A DNA stretch of 64,000 bases from Catalimonadaceae bacterium JC749 (GTDB lineage: Bacteria; Bacteroidota; Bacteroidia; Cytophagales; Cyclobacteriaceae): contig JAJNNC010000004.1 in NCBI GenBank assembly GCA_021730635.1, positions 1-64,000 on the forward strand, in the 5' to 3' direction. A program made the position numbers and the translations under genes. The notes under the pieces were generated by a model. The model did no database searches. It was not told the origin of the DNA and worked only from the letters and a program-made list of their open reading frames with translations. Shown one piece after another: positions 18,000 to 27,073 of this stretch (position 1 is the stretch's first letter; each line of letters begins with the position of its first letter).

Positions 18000-20480
18000 A
18001 TGCTACGCAACTACCTGCTTATCGCCTATCGCAACCTGTGGCACAACAAAGTGTATGCCCTCATCAACATCCTGGGGTTGGCCATCGGCCTTACGGCTGC
18101 CTTGTTCATCTTTCAGTACGTCCAATTTGAAAAGAGCTACGATAGGTTTCATGAAAATGCGGATAACATTTATCGGGTTATTCAACAATTTACCATCAAT
18201 GGAAATCAACTCCCCCCTAATCACATATCCTCCAGCAACTTCGGTCCGGCAGTAAAGCGAGAATGCCCGGAAGTGTTGGCGTATGCCAGATTATGGAAGA
18301 ATAAGATTGAAAATTTTATCATTTCCTATCAGGCTGAGGAGGGTACTCCTCCGATAGAATTTCTGGAACAGAAGGTCTATTATACCGAGGCTTCTTTCAT
18401 GGAAATGTTCTCCTTTCCTATGATTGTGGGTGATTCGAAAATCTTTCAGGAACCTAAGACCTTGCTTTTGTCGGAAAATATGGCCAAAAAGATCTTTGGC
18501 ACGGATTGGCAAAAGGCTGATCCCATGGGAAAAGTCCTGACCATCAATGGAGAGGAAGCATTCATGATATCCGGGGTCTTTAAAGACATCCCTGAAAACT
18601 CACACATCAAGTTTGAAGTACTGCTGTCTTTGCCCACCCTGGCCAAGGAGATGCATTATGACACGGATTTGTATGCTCCTTTTCCTACTTATTTGCTGGT
18701 TGATCCCAGAGCAGATATAAATATTCTTCAGCCCAAGCTCCAAAAAATACTGTATCAACTCGTAGAAAGTTTTTTTAAAAGAGAAGATAATGTAAATACT
18801 TTTATTGTATCCCTACAACCTTTAGGGGATGCCCATTTGCATTCTTTCGGCTATAAGGGTGAACCTGAAATCAGGGGTAGTGCCACTACCGTGCAGTTTC
18901 TTTTGATCATTGCCTGTTTCATCCTGCTACTGGCCTGGATCAATTATGTAAACTTGTCTACCGCCCGGGCGGTGAAACGGGCCAAAGAAGTAGGCATCCG
19001 CAAAGTAGTAGGAGCAGGACGAAAGCAATTGATCACCCAGTTCCTGTTAGAATCTTTCCTGATCAACCTGTTAAGCGTGGTAGTAGCGGCTACCTTGTAT
19101 CAGCTTTGCTTTCCTTTCTTTACCAGACTGGTAGAGAAAGAAATTCCCCTCACTGCTCTGGTAGAAGCACCCTGGTTGCTGTCTGGTATTTTCCTTGTAT
19201 TAATATCCGGTACACTGTTGTCCGGTGGATATTCAGCTTTCGTATTATCCTCTTTCAAGGCCGTGAGTATGATGAAGGGAAAATTTCATACTTCTGCTGG
19301 GGGGATAATATTACGGAAAAGTCTGATCGTGTTTCAGTTTATCATTTCTGTCGGACTGATCATCGGTACCTTCAGTGTATACCAGCAATTGGTGTTCATG
19401 AAAAATCATGACCTGGGTCTCGATCTATCACAAAAACTCATTGTACATGCACCCAAGATTACCGATGAAAACTATGCTCATCATTATGAGAGTTTTAAAG
19501 CCGCCTTACAAAAGTTACCGGATATTAGCCATGTTACTGCTTCTCATTTAGCACCAGGTAATCCAACTATGGAGGGCGAATTTGTCATCAATAAGAAGCA
19601 ACCGGAAAATATGCCCATATTTTCCATTGGCAGGGTAGATTATGATTATCTGGAAACCTACCAGATAAAGCTTTTGCACGGGCGGGATTTTTCCAGGGAA
19701 TTCCCATCGGATCAAGAGGCCGCCGTGATCACCGAAGATGTAGCTATAGCATTGGGTTTTGATCCGGTGGAAAGCGCTTTACAGGAAACGCTCGTGATTC
19801 AGCCTAATGGGTTGAAAAAGGAGGTCAATATTATTGGCATCGTTAAAAATGTGAACCTCAAGTCATTAAAGCTGAAACGCTCCGGCGTGGTATTGATGCT
19901 GGCTCCAGACCATCAGGAAGAAATACCTTATTTTTTACGTTTTAATTATTATACCATTGAGTTAGACAATGTATCCCATCTGAAAGAAAATATAGCCAGC
20001 ATAGAAGATTTATACAAAGATCACTTCCCCGGCAATCCCTTCACCTATTTCTTTTTAGATGAGTATTTCAATGCCCAGTACCAGGCTGAGGAGCAGTTTG
20101 GCAAAGTATTCACCGCTGCCAGTGGCCTGGCCATCTTCATTGCCTGCCTGGGTTTATTTGGCCTCTCGGCTTTTATGGTAAAACAACGCACCAAAGAGAT
20201 AGGCATTCGCAAAGTGCTGGGAGCCTCTTTGCAAAGTATCCTGCTGCTTTTTTCTAAAGATTACCTCAAACTGCTATCTCTTGCGGGTCTGATTGCCTTG
20301 CCGATGGCTTACTTCAGTCTGCACCGCTGGCTGGAAAGCTACATGGTCCGTATCCCTTTGTCCTGGTGGCTGTTTCTCCTTCCCCTTGCCATGGTCCTGG
20401 GCATTGCTTTAGTGACAGTGAGTGTACAGACCATCAAAGCAGCCCTGGCCAATCCGGCCAAAGTGTTACACAACGAATAA
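18000..20480 (+). CDS. FtsX/MacB-type ABC transporter permease
   Basis: 826 residues, the length usual for the two-repeat MacB-like permeases of Cytophagales. It opens with the typical MLRNYLLIAYRNLWHNK, then a first membrane helix (about 20-40), a MacB periplasmic domain, an FtsX core of three helices with VKRAKEVGIRKVVGAGR, a second periplasmic domain, and a final FtsX core with VKQRTKEIGIRKVLGAS. Such permeases work with a separate ATPase in mechanotransmission, lipoprotein or peptide export, but no ATPase gene is nearby. The second permease starts 17 bases after the stop, so the two are probably co-transcribed and may form a heterodimer. Confidence 0.88.
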   Translation: MLRNYLLIAYRNLWHNKVYALINILGLAIGLTAALFIFQYVQFEKSYDRFHENADNIYRVIQQFTINGNQLPPNHISSSNFGPAVKRECPEVLAYARLWKNKIENFIISYQAEEGTPPIEFLEQKVYYTEASFMEMFSFPMIVGDSKIFQEPKTLLLSENMAKKIFGTDWQKADPMGKVLTINGEEAFMISGVFKDIPENSHIKFEVLLSLPTLAKEMHYDTDLYAPFPTYLLVDPRADINILQPKLQKILYQLVESFFKREDNVNTFIVSLQPLGDAHLHSFGYKGEPEIRGSATTVQFLLIIACFILLLAWINYVNLSTARAVKRAKEVGIRKVVGAGRKQLITQFLLESFLINLLSVVVAATLYQLCFPFFTRLVEKEIPLTALVEAPWLLSGIFLVLISGTLLSGGYSAFVLSSFKAVSMMKGKFHTSAGGIILRKSLIVFQFIISVGLIIGTFSVYQQLVFMKNHDLGLDLSQKLIVHAPKITDENYAHHYESFKAALQKLPDISHVTASHLAPGNPTMEGEFVINKKQPENMPIFSIGRVDYDYLETYQIKLLHGRDFSREFPSDQEAAVITEDVAIALGFDPVESALQETLVIQPNGLKKEVNIIGIVKNVNLKSLKLKRSGVVLMLAPDHQEEIPYFLRFNYYTIELDNVSHLKENIASIEDLYKDHFPGNPFTYFFLDEYFNAQYQAEEQFGKVFTAASGLAIFIACLGLFGLSAFMVKQRTKEIGIRKVLGASLQSILLLFSKDYLKLLSLAGLIALPMAYFSLHRWLESYMVRIPLSWWLFLLPLAMVLGIALVTVSVQTIKAALANPAKVLHNE

Positions 20481-20497
20481 CATAAATATGAACAGCC

Positions 20498-22978
20498 ATG
20501 CTACGCAACTACCTGCTTATCGCTTATCGCAACCTGTGGCACAACAAAGTGTATGCCCTCATCAACATCCTGGGACTGGGCATTGGCCTCACGGCTGCCC
20601 TGTTCATCTTCCAGTATGTGCAGTTTGAACGGAGCTATGACAACTTCCATACAAATGTGGATAATATTTACCGGGTAACCTTACAAGCTACCATCAATGG
20701 AAATCAACGCTCACCTGTTCCCGTGGCTCCCAGCGACTTTGGTCCGGCAGCCAAGCGTGAATGCCCGGAGGTGTTGGCCTATGCCAGGTTATTCCAGAAT
20801 AAGATTGACGATTTCATCATTTCCTATCAGGGGGAAGACGGCACTTCTCCCATAGAATTTCTGGAACAGGAAGTCTATTATACGGAAGCTTCTTTGTTGG
20901 CAATGTTCTCCTTTCCTATGCTGGCAGGTGATGCGAAGACCTTGCAGGAGCCCAATGCGCTGCTTATCTCGGAAAGTATGGCCCAAAAGTTTTTTGGTTC
21001 GGATTGGCAAGCAACTAACCCCATTGGTAAACTGCTTACCATCAACGGAAAGGATAATTTTATGCTACAAGGCGTGTTTAAAGATATTCCTGATAATTCT
21101 CATATCAAATTTGAAGTGCTCTTATCCTTGACTACCCTGGCCGAAGCGATTAAGTATGATACAGAACCGGTTTTTCCTTTTCGAGTCTATCTGCAGGTTG
21201 ATTCCAGGGCTGACATTAATAAACTTGAGACACAGATCAAGAAAATACAGGATAAATACCTAGGAGATTTGTTGAGGCAAGTTAATATGGGCGATGCGAT
21301 TGTCATCACTTTGCAGCCTGTCAGAGATGCCCATCTGTATTCTTCCGGCTTGGTTAGTGAACCAGAAATAAGAGGCAGTGCCACAACCGTACAGTTTCTC
21401 TTCATCACAGCCTGTTTTATCCTTTTACTGGCCTGGATCAATTATGTAAATTTGTCTACGGCCCGGGCGGTGAAACGGGCCAAAGAAGTCGGCATCCGCA
21501 AAGTAGTGGGAGCAGGGCGAAGGCAATTGATCACCCAGTTCCTGTTAGAAGCGTTCCTGATCAATCTGTTAAGCATCGTAGTGGCCATGACGTTGTATCA
21601 GCTTTTCTATACTTCATTTACCAGTATGGTAGAAAGAAATATTCCTCAAAGTTCCCTGCTGGAAGAACCTTGGTTTTTGGTGGGTATAGGGCTGGTATTG
21701 ATCCTAGGTACGCTATTGTCAGGAGGGTATTCAGCCTTTGTACTTTCTTCTTTTAAAGCAGTGAGTATCATGAAGGGAAAATTTCATACTTCTGTCCGGG
21801 GTGTCTTACTACGAAAAAGTCTGATTGTTTTTCAATTTGTGATCTCAGTAGGACTCATCATGGCTACTTTTAGTGTATACCGGCAATTGATGTTCATGAA
21901 GAACTTTGAGATGGGTTATGATATGTCACAAAAGCTGATAGTAAGAGCGCCTATGATTACCGATGAAAACTATGCCCACCACTATGAGAGTTTTAAAACT
22001 GCCTTGCAACAGTTGCCGGATATAAGTCAGATAACGGCTTCTCTTTTATCTCCGGGAGATTCACGAGGAAAGGGAGATCAGTTTGTATTGAATAAAAAGC
22101 AACCGGAAAAGCAAATGTACTTTTCCCTCAATGTAGTAGATTATGACTACCTGGACACTTACCAGATGAAGCTATTGTATGGTCGAAGTTTCTCCCGGGA
22201 ATTTCCCAGCGATAAAGATGCAGTGGTCATTACCGAGGATGTGGCCCAGCTACTAGGTTTTGATCCAGTAGAAACCGCTTTGCAGGAAAAGATAGTGATT
22301 GGTCCTGATTGGTTAAAAAAGGAAACCACCATCATAGGAATCGTCAAAAACCTTAACTTCTATTCTTTAAAATTGGAAAGAAATGGAATAGTATTCTTGC
22401 TACCACAAGAAGATGCAAAATTCTCAACTTCGGGACCCTTTCATTATTTTACCATTGACCTGGATAATCTTTCTCATTTACAAGAGAACATGGCCCGCAT
22501 AGAAGCGCTGTACACCGACCATTTTCCCGGCAATCCCTTCAGTTACTTCTTTCTGGATGACTATTTCAACACCCAGTATCGGACCGAAGAGCAGTATGGG
22601 AAGGTTTTCTCTACCGCCAGTGGCCTGGCTATTTTCATTGCCTGCCTGGGTTTGTTTGGTCTCTCGGCTTTCATAGTCAAGCAGCGTACCAAAGAGATCG
22701 GCATTCGCAAGGTGCTGGGGGCCTCGGTGCAAAGTATCCTTCTGCTTTTTTCTAAAGATTACTGTAGGCTGATTGTTTTAGCCAGCTTCATTGCCCTGCC
22801 TTTGACTTATCTCACCTTAAACCAATGGTTGGAAAATTATATGTATCGCATACAACTTTCCTGGTGGCTGTTTCTTCTGCCAGTCTTCATCGTTGTTTTA
22901 ATAGCTTTGGTTACCGTGAGCGTACAGACCATCAAAGCAGCCCTGGCCAATCCGTCACATTCACTCAGAAATGAATAA
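20498..22978 (+). CDS. FtsX/MacB-type ABC transporter permease (tandem paralog)
   Basis: 826 residues, the same length and domain order as the preceding gene. The first 100 or so bases of the two genes are nearly identical, including synonymous sites, while the periplasmic domains differ more. That points to a recent tandem duplication or gene conversion at the 5' ends. The FtsX cores carry VKRAKEVGIRKVVGAGR and VKQRTKEIGIRKVLGAS. With no ATPase alongside, the pair must borrow one encoded elsewhere. The divergence of the periplasmic domains suggests different partners or cargo (inference). Confidence 0.88.
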   Translation: MLRNYLLIAYRNLWHNKVYALINILGLGIGLTAALFIFQYVQFERSYDNFHTNVDNIYRVTLQATINGNQRSPVPVAPSDFGPAAKRECPEVLAYARLFQNKIDDFIISYQGEDGTSPIEFLEQEVYYTEASLLAMFSFPMLAGDAKTLQEPNALLISESMAQKFFGSDWQATNPIGKLLTINGKDNFMLQGVFKDIPDNSHIKFEVLLSLTTLAEAIKYDTEPVFPFRVYLQVDSRADINKLETQIKKIQDKYLGDLLRQVNMGDAIVITLQPVRDAHLYSSGLVSEPEIRGSATTVQFLFITACFILLLAWINYVNLSTARAVKRAKEVGIRKVVGAGRRQLITQFLLEAFLINLLSIVVAMTLYQLFYTSFTSMVERNIPQSSLLEEPWFLVGIGLVLILGTLLSGGYSAFVLSSFKAVSIMKGKFHTSVRGVLLRKSLIVFQFVISVGLIMATFSVYRQLMFMKNFEMGYDMSQKLIVRAPMITDENYAHHYESFKTALQQLPDISQITASLLSPGDSRGKGDQFVLNKKQPEKQMYFSLNVVDYDYLDTYQMKLLYGRSFSREFPSDKDAVVITEDVAQLLGFDPVETALQEKIVIGPDWLKKETTIIGIVKNLNFYSLKLERNGIVFLLPQEDAKFSTSGPFHYFTIDLDNLSHLQENMARIEALYTDHFPGNPFSYFFLDDYFNTQYRTEEQYGKVFSTASGLAIFIACLGLFGLSAFIVKQRTKEIGIRKVLGASVQSILLLFSKDYCRLIVLASFIALPLTYLTLNQWLENYMYRIQLSWWLFLLPVFIVVLIALVTVSVQTIKAALANPSHSLRNE

Positions 22979-23177
22979 ATCTTGATCAACTTTTGGACAG
23001 GCCTCAGGAAATCTTTTGCTGACGCAACAGTGAGTTTCCCACATAAAACTTGACATAAAAAAACGCATTTTTTACAACTTAAATGTTTCAGGACCCCAGC
23101 CAGGACAGAAAACAAAAAGGCTATGGCTGCCTCCTGAAGTTTTTATAGTGGAAGAAAGAGTCCACACTCACATTTTT

Positions 23178-23209
23178 TTTGGCAAAAAGCCAGCAAAGAC
23201 TTATTTTTC
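23178..23209 (+). promoter_or_regulatory. Bacteroidota promoter TTTG-N20-TATTTTTC
   Basis: TTTG at 23178-23181 and TATTTTTC at 23202-23209 (seven of eight consensus positions, counting the free ones), 20 bases apart and about 69 bases before the ATG at 23278. It is the likely promoter of the three-gene oxidation operon. Confidence 0.45.
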
Positions 23210-23277
23210 AAAGTTACTAATCCAACATATTTTTTGGTACCTTCACCAACCTTTACTATTTAATTAATGCATAACCT

Positions 23278-26001
23278 ATGAAGCTGAACTCTTTCTTTGT
23301 AATAACCCCTGTCGTCCTTATTTTTTTTATACTATTGCTGCTTACCATTGGCAGTTTTCGGCAGCTAGCCCCCGCCATCCATCAGAATGCTCCCCCCGAT
23401 CCGAAAGTGGAGAAGCTCAAGCTACAGCCTGGTTTTCACGCTCAACATCTGTATAGCCCCTCAGCGCATGAACATGGTTCCTGGGTTTCCATGACCTTTG
23501 ATGACCAAGGCAGAATGATTACCTCTGATCAGTATGGGGCATTATACCGCATCGAGTTGCCGGCTATTGGGGCGGATACCACCCAAAAACCGAAGGTAGA
23601 AAAACTTCACATCGGGGACCCCAAGGCTCCACAGGCAGATTCAATCGTCAACATGGGCTATGCTCAGGGGTTGCTATGGGCCTTCAACAGCCTGTATGTG
23701 ATGATCAACAACCATGAAGACAATGAGGATTTTGCGAAACAAAGTGGTTTGTACCGCCTTCAGGATACCGACCAGGATGATCAGTATGACAAAATTACCC
23801 TGCTCAAGACCTTGAAAGGAGAGGGGGAGCATGGTCCTCATAGTATCGTGTTGGCTCCAGATGGGAAATCCCTCTATGTGATCGCTGGCAACCACACCGA
23901 TGTCCCAGCCATGGATAGTTATTTACTGCCGGCTATCTGGCAGGAAGATAACCTGTTTCCACTCATCAAAGACCCCAGAGGCCATGCCACCGATCGCCTG
24001 CCGCCGGGCGGCTGGATTGCCCGCATAGATTCCCTGGGTAAGCACTGGGAGTTGGTAAGCGCCGGCTTTAGAAATCCTTTTGATCTGGCTTTCAACCAGG
24101 CAGGAGATCTGTTTACCTTTGATTCGGATATGGAATGGGACCTGGGCATGCCCTGGTACAGACCTACCCGCATATGCCATGTGACCTCCGGGAGCGAGTT
24201 TGGTTGGAGAACAGGCTCCGGGAAATGGTTACCAAGCTATCCGGATAACCTGCCTGCCGTCTTAAACATCGGACAAGGATCACCTACCGGTGTGGTGCAT
24301 GGAAAAAGCGCCCACTTTCCTGAGCCCTACCAACAGGCCCTGTTTGCCTTTGACTGGAGCTTTGGAATTATTTATGCTATTCACCTGCAGCCGGAAGGCG
24401 CTTCCTATCGGGCAGAAAAGGAAGAATTTCTTTCAGGAATGCCGCTTCCCCTGACCGACGGTGTCATTGGCCCGGATGGTGCCCTGTATTTTCTCACAGG
24501 CGGACGTAAACTGGATTCTGATCTCTACCGGGTCTATTACGATCCGCAACAACAGAAAGAGGCTCGTTCCTCCCGTCGTTCCCCCAAAGTGGATAAGGCG
24601 CACCAACTCAGAACCAGGCTGGAACAGTTTCATGGAAAAAAAGACAAAGGGGCTATCGAGGCGGCCTGGCCTCATTTAAAACACCCTGATCGGTTTGTCC
24701 GTTATGCAGCACGGATCGCCGTGGAGCACCAACCTGTAGCACAATGGCAGCAGCGTGTACTGACCGAAAACGATCCTCAGATACTAATTCAGGGGATGGT
24801 GGCTTTATCCCGACAGGGAGACAGGTCACAGAAAAGTGCGATGCTGCAAAAGCTGCTTCAGGTGGATTATAAAAAGCTTTCTGATGAGGACAAAGAAAGT
24901 TTGCTGAGAGTCTTTGAACTGATATTTTCCCGTATGGGCAAACCGGAAGCGAAGGATCAGTCGGCGGTGATCGCTTATCTGAATCCTCATTATCCGGCTA
25001 CCACGGCATCCCTGAACCGGGCACTCAGTAAGCTGCTGGTCTTTCTGGAAGCGCCGCAGGTCATTGAAAGAACACTAGCGTTAATGGCTGAAGAGCAGCC
25101 TGATATGCAGGCAGATGACCCCACAGCCACCCAGTCTTCAGACCTGATTCTGCGTAATCCTCAGTATGGGTTAGACATTGCCCAGATGCTGGAAAATATC
25201 CCACCTGCGCAGCATACCTATTATGCGATTGTATTGAGCAGCCTCAACAAAGGATGGACACCGGCCCTTAGAGAGCAGTATTTCAAGTGGTTTTATAAGG
25301 CTTTTGATTTCCAGGGTGGGAGAAGTTATATCGGTTTCATAGATAAGGCGAGGGAACTTGCCCTGGAAAAGGTGCCTAAAGATAAATATGAGTACTACAA
25401 CAAAATCTCCGGAGATTCTCTGCTAAGCAATAATGGGGTAGACCTGGCCAATATCCCGGAACCCAAAGGCCCCGGCAAAAACTGGAAAACTGAAGAAGCC
25501 CAACAGCTGCTGGATAGTGGCCTGGTGAGCATCAATTTTGAACAGGGAAAGAATATGTATGCTGCCACTCTCTGTGTTACCTGCCACAGCCTGCGTGGTG
25601 AAGGTGGCAATATTGGTCCTGATCTCACCCAACTGGGTACCCGCTTTTCTACGGAAGACATGCTGGAAGCTATCATTGACCCCAATAAAGTGATCTCAGA
25701 TCAGTATGCCTCTACTGTTTTTTATCTGGAAAATGGGCAGTCAGTGGTGGGGCGGCTGATCAACGAAGACGAGCGCACCTACTACATCTCTCAAAATCCG
25801 TTTGCTCCCGATTTCATCCGGGAAATTGCCAAAGCGGAGGTGAAAGACACCCAGTTCTCTTCCGTATCGGTAATGCCTCCCGGACTGATCAATAGTTTGA
25901 ACGCTCAGGAACTCAAAGATTTACTGGCTTTCCTGATGGCTGGTGGTAATCAGGAACATGAGATTTATACAGGGACAAAAACAGGTTCGAAAGCAAAATG
26001 A
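23278..26001 (+). CDS. PVC-type dehydrogenase/cytochrome c protein with HEAT-like region
   Basis: 907 residues. An N-terminal membrane segment (about 8-27) exports or anchors the protein. Residues about 40-420 form a glucose/sorbosone-dehydrogenase-like beta-propeller of the Planctomycete 'membrane-bound dehydrogenase' type (VSMTFDDQGRMITSDQYGALY, SAGFRNPFDLAF, DGVIGPDGALYFLTGG). An alpha-helical HEAT-like stretch follows (about 440-640). A cytochrome c domain of the Planctomycete heme-binding type ends the protein, with CVTCH at 766-770 and the sixth-ligand region near VSVMPPGLI. It probably oxidises a sugar in the periplasm and passes electrons to the respiratory chain. It is the first gene of a same-strand set with gaps of 46 and 93 bases. 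Confidence 0.82.
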   Translation: MKLNSFFVITPVVLIFFILLLLTIGSFRQLAPAIHQNAPPDPKVEKLKLQPGFHAQHLYSPSAHEHGSWVSMTFDDQGRMITSDQYGALYRIELPAIGADTTQKPKVEKLHIGDPKAPQADSIVNMGYAQGLLWAFNSLYVMINNHEDNEDFAKQSGLYRLQDTDQDDQYDKITLLKTLKGEGEHGPHSIVLAPDGKSLYVIAGNHTDVPAMDSYLLPAIWQEDNLFPLIKDPRGHATDRLPPGGWIARIDSLGKHWELVSAGFRNPFDLAFNQAGDLFTFDSDMEWDLGMPWYRPTRICHVTSGSEFGWRTGSGKWLPSYPDNLPAVLNIGQGSPTGVVHGKSAHFPEPYQQALFAFDWSFGIIYAIHLQPEGASYRAEKEEFLSGMPLPLTDGVIGPDGALYFLTGGRKLDSDLYRVYYDPQQQKEARSSRRSPKVDKAHQLRTRLEQFHGKKDKGAIEAAWPHLKHPDRFVRYAARIAVEHQPVAQWQQRVLTENDPQILIQGMVALSRQGDRSQKSAMLQKLLQVDYKKLSDEDKESLLRVFELIFSRMGKPEAKDQSAVIAYLNPHYPATTASLNRALSKLLVFLEAPQVIERTLALMAEEQPDMQADDPTATQSSDLILRNPQYGLDIAQMLENIPPAQHTYYAIVLSSLNKGWTPALREQYFKWFYKAFDFQGGRSYIGFIDKARELALEKVPKDKYEYYNKISGDSLLSNNGVDLANIPEPKGPGKNWKTEEAQQLLDSGLVSINFEQGKNMYAATLCVTCHSLRGEGGNIGPDLTQLGTRFSTEDMLEAIIDPNKVISDQYASTVFYLENGQSVVGRLINEDERTYYISQNPFAPDFIREIAKAEVKDTQFSSVSVMPPGLINSLNAQELKDLLAFLMAGGNQEHEIYTGTKTGSKAK

Positions 26002-26047
26002 ATGAAAGGAACAGCGAAACATTCACTTTCTGAATGACCTTTGGCTC

Positions 26048-26980
26048 ATGACAAACGATAAACCAGGCATGGTGACTATTTTATTGATTTTTTTCCTGTT
26101 CGGCTACAGTGGTATTCCGGAAGAGAGTAAGGTTCTTGCACAGGCCAATCAGGACAACAGCTTAACCCTGGAGCATGATACACAGGCCGGTACGATCACT
26201 GTCTACCGGACACAGGGTCAGGAAAAGCTTCTCACCCAACATGCAAGGGAGGATACCCGGCCCTACCTTCACCCGATCATGGCTCCTGATGGGAAGGGGA
26301 TACTGACCGAATATCGCCCCGAACACCATAAACACCAGACAGGATTGTACTGGGGGTTTAAGTTAGTCAACGGAAGAGATTACTTCATGAACTGGCAGGG
26401 CGACTATTGGCGGCATATTTCAGCGGATATCATGGAGGGTACCGGTGAGAAAGTACAATGGCAGACTGTATATGATCTGCTGGACTCCGCCGGGAACGCC
26501 ATCCTTACGGAAACCCAACACTGGACTATGCAAGAGCAGGATGGAACATTTTTCCTGGACCTGCAATGGGAGGGGCAAGCCAAAACGGATATCACCCTGG
26601 GGAAATTTTATGTGGGAGGCTTGTTTCTGCGTATGCCCTGGCGGAAAGGAATACCCGGCGAAGTGGTGAATGCTGCCGGGCAACGCAATCAGGAGGCCGA
26701 AGGGCAACGGGCCATCTGGACGGATGTAGGGATGCAGGTAGCCGGACGGGATGACCTGGCGCACATCGCTATTTTTGATCATCCGGAAAACCCGGCCTTT
26801 CCCATACCCTGGCGGGTCGATGGTGAGTTAGGGGTCGGACCCTCCCGACAAATTCTGGGAGATTGGTATATTCACCAGGGAGAAAGAGTACAGATACGCT
26901 ACCGAGTGGTGGTGTATACTGGCTCGCTGGATCAGGAGCGGCTGACCCAGTGGTGGAAAGATTACATTTGTGAAAACTAA
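26048..26980 (+). CDS. DUF6807 (PmoA family) secreted protein
   Basis: 310 residues with an N-terminal hydrophobic leader (about 8-30). The body matches the DUF6807 family, also labelled PmoA-like in databases: RPYLHPIMAPDGKGILTEYRP near residue 75, EHHKHQTGLYWGF, and a late DHPENPAFPIPWRVDGELGVG-type segment. No relation to the methane monooxygenase subunit of the same name is implied. The function is not established; the genes often sit beside DUF1080, ThuA and cytochrome-type dehydrogenases, as here. It lies 46 bases after the cytochrome gene and 93 before the PQQ fusion, which supports an operon and a shared periplasmic carbohydrate pathway. Confidence 0.8.
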   Translation: MTNDKPGMVTILLIFFLFGYSGIPEESKVLAQANQDNSLTLEHDTQAGTITVYRTQGQEKLLTQHAREDTRPYLHPIMAPDGKGILTEYRPEHHKHQTGLYWGFKLVNGRDYFMNWQGDYWRHISADIMEGTGEKVQWQTVYDLLDSAGNAILTETQHWTMQEQDGTFFLDLQWEGQAKTDITLGKFYVGGLFLRMPWRKGIPGEVVNAAGQRNQEAEGQRAIWTDVGMQVAGRDDLAHIAIFDHPENPAFPIPWRVDGELGVGPSRQILGDWYIHQGERVQIRYRVVVYTGSLDQERLTQWWKDYICEN

Positions 26981-27073
26981 CCTCCAACACTTAGCCTGGA
27001 CACAGGTTCTCTTAGGAACGAAAGAAACTGATTATCAGAAACAACCTGTTTTTTACATCAAGCTTAGTCCTTT

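Noticed and set aside
17932-18255. 107-codon frame overlapping the first FtsX gene
   Set aside because: It lies in another frame over conserved FtsX coding sequence and has no family.
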